Positions 58,550-64,000 of a DNA stretch of 64,000 bases are shown one piece after another. Position 1 is the stretch's first letter. The number at the start of each line of letters is the position of its first letter. The notes beneath the pieces are model-generated. The model saw only the letters and a list, made by a program, of their open reading frames with translations. It ran no database searches and was not told where the DNA came from. The stretch covers positions 58,001 through 122,000 of the forward strand of contig JAPFQT010000432.1 of NCBI GenBank assembly GCA_027627225.1. The letters run 5' to 3'. This DNA is from Congeria kusceri. Its lineage: Eukaryota > Mollusca > Bivalvia > Myida > Dreissenidae. A program made the translations under genes and the position numbers.

Positions 58550-61500
58550 ATTATTAGCCATTATTTGCAGTCAAACGCTGTGAGGCCCGGCAACTCGCCA
58601 AATGGAATGTATTTGTGGAGAACAAATGTAGGACGTATATGCATTTCTGGAACGTATTACACATACAACAAACATGATACTTCTTTTCCTTAAGTTATGT
58701 ACTAATTTAAATTCACACCGTGCTTTGTTAGAGTTATTTCTTGGGTGGGGATAATTCCAACAATGATCCGTTTCATTCACTTAAAACAAACCGAATGCAT
58801 ATACACATTTTTTCCAAACTTAAATGTGCGCTATTCTTTCAGACCATATGTTAAAGCAAAACACTATTTAAAATATACGGGTGCCGAATAAGTAAGGAAA
58901 TGAATTACATTTGTTTGGATATACTTCAATATGATATGCGTAAGTATTAAATATATATAGACAGTACCTTAAATCAAAGTATATTGTCCTTTCTTATTGA
59001 AACAAACATACATAACATTCTTCAAAGAAACTGCTTAAATCAAAGGTGTAAGGATATTTTTCTAATAGATCAAAACGTATTTAATATATGCTTGGTGAGA
59101 AACTATGTATTCAGACAATAGGGATTTAATCCCCACAAAATAAGTGAGGTGCTATAATGCGTTATAATATATGGCCAATGCAATAACTGCATTTAGGACA
59201 TGAAATACATTTACAAACCTCGGCAAATGCCATGATATCCCTACACAAGACATTCGCCATAAGTATGCATAAGCTGATAAAGATAAAAATTGAATCCATA
59301 GTATGCATAAAAAGCTTATAATTAAAAACATGATGGAGAGAAATCAGAGAAAATAAGACAATCAAATAATCAGCATACATAATGCGGAATATTATTCTGT
59401 TCGTTAGCCGTTTACCACAAATATAAGCATATGGAATTACAATTATTTGTGAAAATAAATAAAATAACATTTGTTTTTGCCCCACATGCATGCGCAAGCA
59501 TCTCAACATACTTCCAAAAGAAATAAACGCATGTAACTTAATGCTCGAAATGCAACCAGATTTAATACCTTTATAATTTAATAAAGAATACCTTTATGCT
59601 TCAGAAAATATCATATATTTAATCAAATAGAAAACGTCATTACGCATGTAAAAAACACTGACAGTTGACAAATATGCGCTCTTTTAGTTACAAATATATA
59701 CTCATATTTGTTAACCGCCTTGAAATATGCAATTGCCAATATAAAACAGGCAAGTGAGTCCTAAACTTGCTTAATAACATATAGAACAAGAACAGATGTA
59801 GGTCATAAAACGCACTGTAGACCCTAAATTATGCATTTCAATTTTTAATTTTTATTTCTACAAGCTGTAAGCGAACACTCACCACGCTAATCGACATATT
59901 TCTGAAAATATTGTACACTCAGCAGTACAGTATCAACTAGATGTGTCACAGACACCGATGCCCCCACCACATATGTTGGGAAACAGACAAAGGACTTGTC
60001 GCCAACACTAATTCTTGCCTCAAAAAATTGTTTTTATAATTACTTTATAGTAGAAAAATAACAAAGGGTAATACTTCAACAGAAATTGGTCGTAGCTGAA
60101 ATTTCTTCCTTTGCGATCGCCTAGACAATAATGTCCTTCAGCTTTGACAGTTTGAACGCCATCCGCCAAGCATTTCAAGAGAGGCTGAGTCCACAATATA
60201 TCGATAAGTATATATTCTATAGTGGAACAGTGGAAAAGGATTATAATTCTGCCAACATTAGTCGCTGCCGAAATGCCGTCATGTATGATAACCCACACAT
60301 TGAGGCCCTTTTGTTGTAAAAGTTTGAGCAAAGTTTATCAAACTGTTAAAGAGAAGTTGAGTCTTTATGTCTATATTTTGTAGTAGAACAATGGCCAAAG
60401 GCCATACATCTGCCAAAATTTATTCCTTTTAGATCATCTACACATACTGGTTCCTCAGCTTTAAACATTGAAGCCAAATCAGCCTAGCACTTAAAAAAAG
60501 TGTTGAGTCCAAAACATTTCAAGAAGTACTATAGTAGTAAAAATAAAAAATAGCAATTAATATGCCAAAATTGGACGCAGCCTAAATTCCGTCTTTTACG
60601 ATCACCTACACATTAAGGTTCTCCAGCTGTGAACGTTTCAGTTAAATCCGCACAGCTCTGTAAGAGCAGTTCATATTTTGTATATTATATAGTGGAAATA
60701 ATGACAAAGGGCCATATTTCTACCAAATGTAGTCTCAGCAAAATTTCACATTCTCACGATCACCCACACACTAAGGTTCTAAAGCTGTGAAAGTTTGAGC
60801 GAAATCCGCCCAGCAGTAAAAGAGAAGTTGAATCCATACAATTTCAGGACGTGCGTACTTACGTTCGTACGACCCGACGGACCGCTAAGAACAATGACTA
60901 ATGCATCCCAATGTGTGGGGACAGAAACAGAAAGGCAGAAGCAAGAAACGAACACAGTAGGCACTACATTTCGACATAATGCTGGAAATGTGACACTACC
61001 AATAATGCAGTATCAAAAAGTGAGGTAGAAACTATATGTAGCAGTGTCAGAAATCGAAAAAAGCGCACTTAATAAGGTGAGCTATAAAGACACGATAATG
61101 GTATCTTTACCCCGGAGGCTTTATGGCTAATTGCAATCAATAAAACTGTATCAGTTGTCAAAACATGCCTAGTTCTGCAACTCGCCATAATACTGTAAAT
61201 AAGACAATGAGAGCACCCGAATGCTGGAAATAAAGCCAGATCAATGTGTTTATGGAGAACAACTATAGAACGGTAAATAATGGAAAGTTTTGTTTAAATA
61301 ATATTGCTAGCATCATAAATATATTTAAGAACACATGTATGATTGGTAATTCGATTATTACTAACACTCTTTCTTTATTTGACTCTCCCCAATTCTCGGG
61401 TGTTGAACTCTAGTGCGTTGGCACCATCCTGTTGTCACAGTTTAGAGAATCGAATTATCTGAAATAAATGGATAATCACTCAAATTTGACTGACTGTATT

Positions 61501-61660
61501 TATGGCATTTTATATCTCACTCCTCTCAAATGCGTTGATAAAACACACTTGCATAATGATTAAATTTTTGTTAACCCGTTGTTGGACTAAACTATGAAAT
61601 GGTGATAAAGGTAAATAATTGTAACAATCAATAATAACTAATTTTGTCACAATAGTATTG
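58550..61660. repeat. ~3.1-kb direct repeat, copy 1
   Basis: Landmarks recur about 3,105-3,120 bases downstream in the same order: 58,615 with 61,735 ('aatggaatg...gagaacaaatgtagga'), 59,162 with 62,271, 59,940 with 63,050 ('gtatcaactagatgtgtcac') and 60,850 with 63,955 (CGTACG-rich block). Both are also related to right-arm material at 53,880-55,970. Confidence 0.82.
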
Positions 61661-64000
61661 ATAGTATAAACATTACATACTGACACACACGTTTACATTC
61701 ATATTCGATTGTTACTAATAACCAAATGGAATGAATTTGTAGAGAACAAATGTAGGACGTATACGTATTTCGGGAACGTATTACATATAAAACAAACATG
61801 ATCCTTCTTTTCCTTAAGTTATGCACTAATTTAAATTCACACCGTGCTTTGTTAGTTATTTCTTGGGTGGGGATAATTCCAACAATGACACTGATCATTC
61901 ACTTAAAACAAATCAAATGCATATACACATTTTTTCCAAAAATAAATGTGCGCTATTCTTTCAGATCATATGTAAAAGCAAAACACTATTTAAAATATGT
62001 GGGTGCCGAATAAATAAGCAAATCATTTACATTTGTTTGGATATACTTCAATATGACATGGGTAAGTATTAAATATATAGAGATAGTACTTTAAATCAAA
62101 GTACATTGTCCTTTTTTATTGAAACAGGCATAGATAACACTCTTCATAGAAACTACTTAAATTAAAGATGTAAGGATATTTTTCTAATAGATCAAAATGC
62201 ATTTAATATATGCTTGCTAAGATACTATGTATTCAGACAATAGGAATTTAATCCCCGCTATCCAATTGCGTTATAATATTTGGCCAATGCAATAACTGCA
62301 TTTAAGACATGAAATACATTTACAAACCTGTGCAATTGCCAAGATATTCATACACACGAAATTCGCCATAAGTACGCATAAGCTGATAAAGATAGAAATC
62401 GAATCCATAGTATGAATAAAAAGCTTACAAATAAAACCACGATGGAGAGAAATCAGAGAGAATAAGACAATCGAATAATCAGCATACATAATGCGGAATA
62501 TTACTATGTCCGTTAGCCGTTTACCACAAATATTAGCATATGGAATTAAAATTATCTGTGAAAATAAATAAAATAACATTTGCATTTTCCTCACGTGCAT
62601 GCACTAGCATTTCAACATCTTCCAAAAGAAATAAACGCATGTAAATTAATGCTTGAAATGCAACCAGATTTAATACCTTTATAATTTAATAAAGAATAAC
62701 TTTATGCTTCTGAAAATATTATATATTTAATCAAATAGAAAACGTCATTACGCATGTAAAAAAAACTGACAAATATGCGCTCTTTTAGTTACAAATATAT
62801 CACTCATATTTGTAAACCGCCCTAAAATATGCAATTGCCTATATAAAACAGGCAAGTGAGACCCAAACTTGCTTAATAACATATAGAGCAAGAACAGATG
62901 TAGGTCATAAAACGCACTGTTGAACCTAAATTATGCATTTCAATTTGTAATGTTTATTTCTACAAGCTGTAAGCAAACACTCAGCACGCTAATCGACATA
63001 TTTCTGAAAATATTGTTCACTCAACAGTACAGTATCAACTAGATATGTCACAAACACCGATGCCCCCACCACATATGTTTGGAAACAGACAAAGGACTTG
63101 TCGCCAACACTAATTCTTGCCTCAAAAAATATTTTTTTAATAATTATTTTATAGTAGAAAAATAACAAAGGGTAATACTTCTACAGAAATTGGTCGCAGC
63201 TGAAATTTCTTCCTTTGCGATTGCCTAGACATTAATGTCCTTCAGCTTTGAAAGTTTGAACGCCATCCGCCAAGCATTTCAAGAGAGGCTGAGTCCACAA
63301 AATATCGATAAGTATATATTCTATGGTGGAAAGTGGAAAAGGGCCATAATTCTGCCAACATTAGTCGCTGCCGAAATGCCTTCATGTATGCTAACCCACA
63401 CATAAAGGCCCTTTGTTGTAAAAGTTTGAACAAAGTTTATCAAACTGTTAAAGAGAAGTTGAGTCTCGATGTCAATATTATATAGTAGAAAAATGGCCAA
63501 AGGCCATATATCTTCCAAAATTCATTCCTTTTAGATCATCTAAACATACTGGTTCCTCAGCTTTAAACATTAAAGCAAAATCAGCCTAGCACTTAAAAAA
63601 AGTGTTGAGTCCAAAACATTTCAAGAAGTACTATAGTAGTAAAATTAAAAAAATAGCAATAAAACTGCCAAAATTGGACGCAGCCTAAATTTCGTTTTGT
63701 ACAATCACCTACACATTAAGGTTGTCCAGCTGTGAACGTTTCAGTTTAATCCGCACAGCTCTGTAAGAGGAGTTCATATTTTGTATATTCTATAGTGGAA
63801 ATAATGACAAAGGGCCATAATTCTACCAAATGTAGTCTCAGCAAACATTCCATCTCTCACGATCACCCACACTCTAAGGTTCTAAAGATGTGAAAGTTTG
63901 AGCGAAATCCGCCAGCAGTAAAAGAGGAGTTGAATCCATACAATTTCAGGACGTGCGTACGTACGTTCGTACGACCCGACGGACGGCTAAGAACAATGTC
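61661..64000. repeat. ~3.1-kb direct repeat, copy 2 (cut by the window end)
   Basis: Follows copy 1 in the same orientation and keeps every landmark up to the CGTACG-rich block at 63,955, where the window stops. Differences from copy 1 are scattered substitutions and small indels. Minus-strand open frames (for example 62271-62600) match those of copy 1 (59162-59509). Confidence 0.82.

Noticed and set aside
1..64000. CRISPR array, operon or bacterial gene content
   Set aside because: All repeats are too long, adjacent without unique spacers, and coding parts are spliced or LINE-derived; the window is eukaryotic.

Overview
The window is AT-rich animal nuclear DNA: intron-bearing gene remains, several non-LTR retrotransposons and long stretches of tandem and inverted repeats. 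The style of the repeats (arrays carrying the phrases 'gggcaataactc', 'ctcacctgagcacaaag' and 'tgaccttgacc', plus a short hairpin element) and the LINE content suggest a bivalve mollusc, probably heterodont. That is an inference from repeat style; there is no decisive marker gene.

Layout. 1-6,300: AT-rich DNA with a diverged direct duplication, one candidate small exon, a 39-bp tandem repeat and a 5'-truncated LINE (2,176-3,640, minus strand). 6,325-20,204 (plus): a spliced gene assembled here from exon edges and phases. Three exons form a small SET methyltransferase domain. A fourth encodes 17-residue tandem repeats. Later exons encode two zinc-finger-like motifs, a tyrosine-recombinase-like catalytic core and a short conserved C-terminal segment. 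Nearly all junctions are in phase, but there are frameshifts and stop codons in several exons, so this copy looks like a decaying pseudogene. Its introns hold a TTAA-flanked MITE-like element, a bivalve-type tandem repeat and other repeats.

20,690-29,546: a ~175-bp tandem array, three degraded LINE 3' ends and a second array whose units carry TGACCTTGACC. 29,563-35,454 (minus): a complete-looking 5.9-kb LINE between perfect 16-bp target-site duplications. It has an intact ORF1 (coiled coil plus RNA-binding region), a small hydrophobic ORF that overlaps ORF2 by ATGA, and an intact 1,187-residue ORF2 (endonuclease plus reverse transcriptase) with a membrane-like N-terminus ending in a 2A-like motif. 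36,000-36,295: a second TTAA-flanked element built on three 69-bp units. 39,145-39,600 (minus): the end of a Ty3/gypsy-type integrase. 39,600-44,165: more bivalve-type arrays.

44,165-57,280: a very large imperfect palindrome (inner arms ~4.3 kb, spacer ~0.2 kb), followed from about 58,550 to the window end by two direct copies, ~3.1 kb apart, of the same repeat material. No convincing gene was found there.

The main biological interest is the SET / tandem-repeat / zinc-finger / tyrosine-recombinase-like gene. It resembles a chromatin-modifying domain joined to a recombinase-derived one. The LINE and the palindrome come next.
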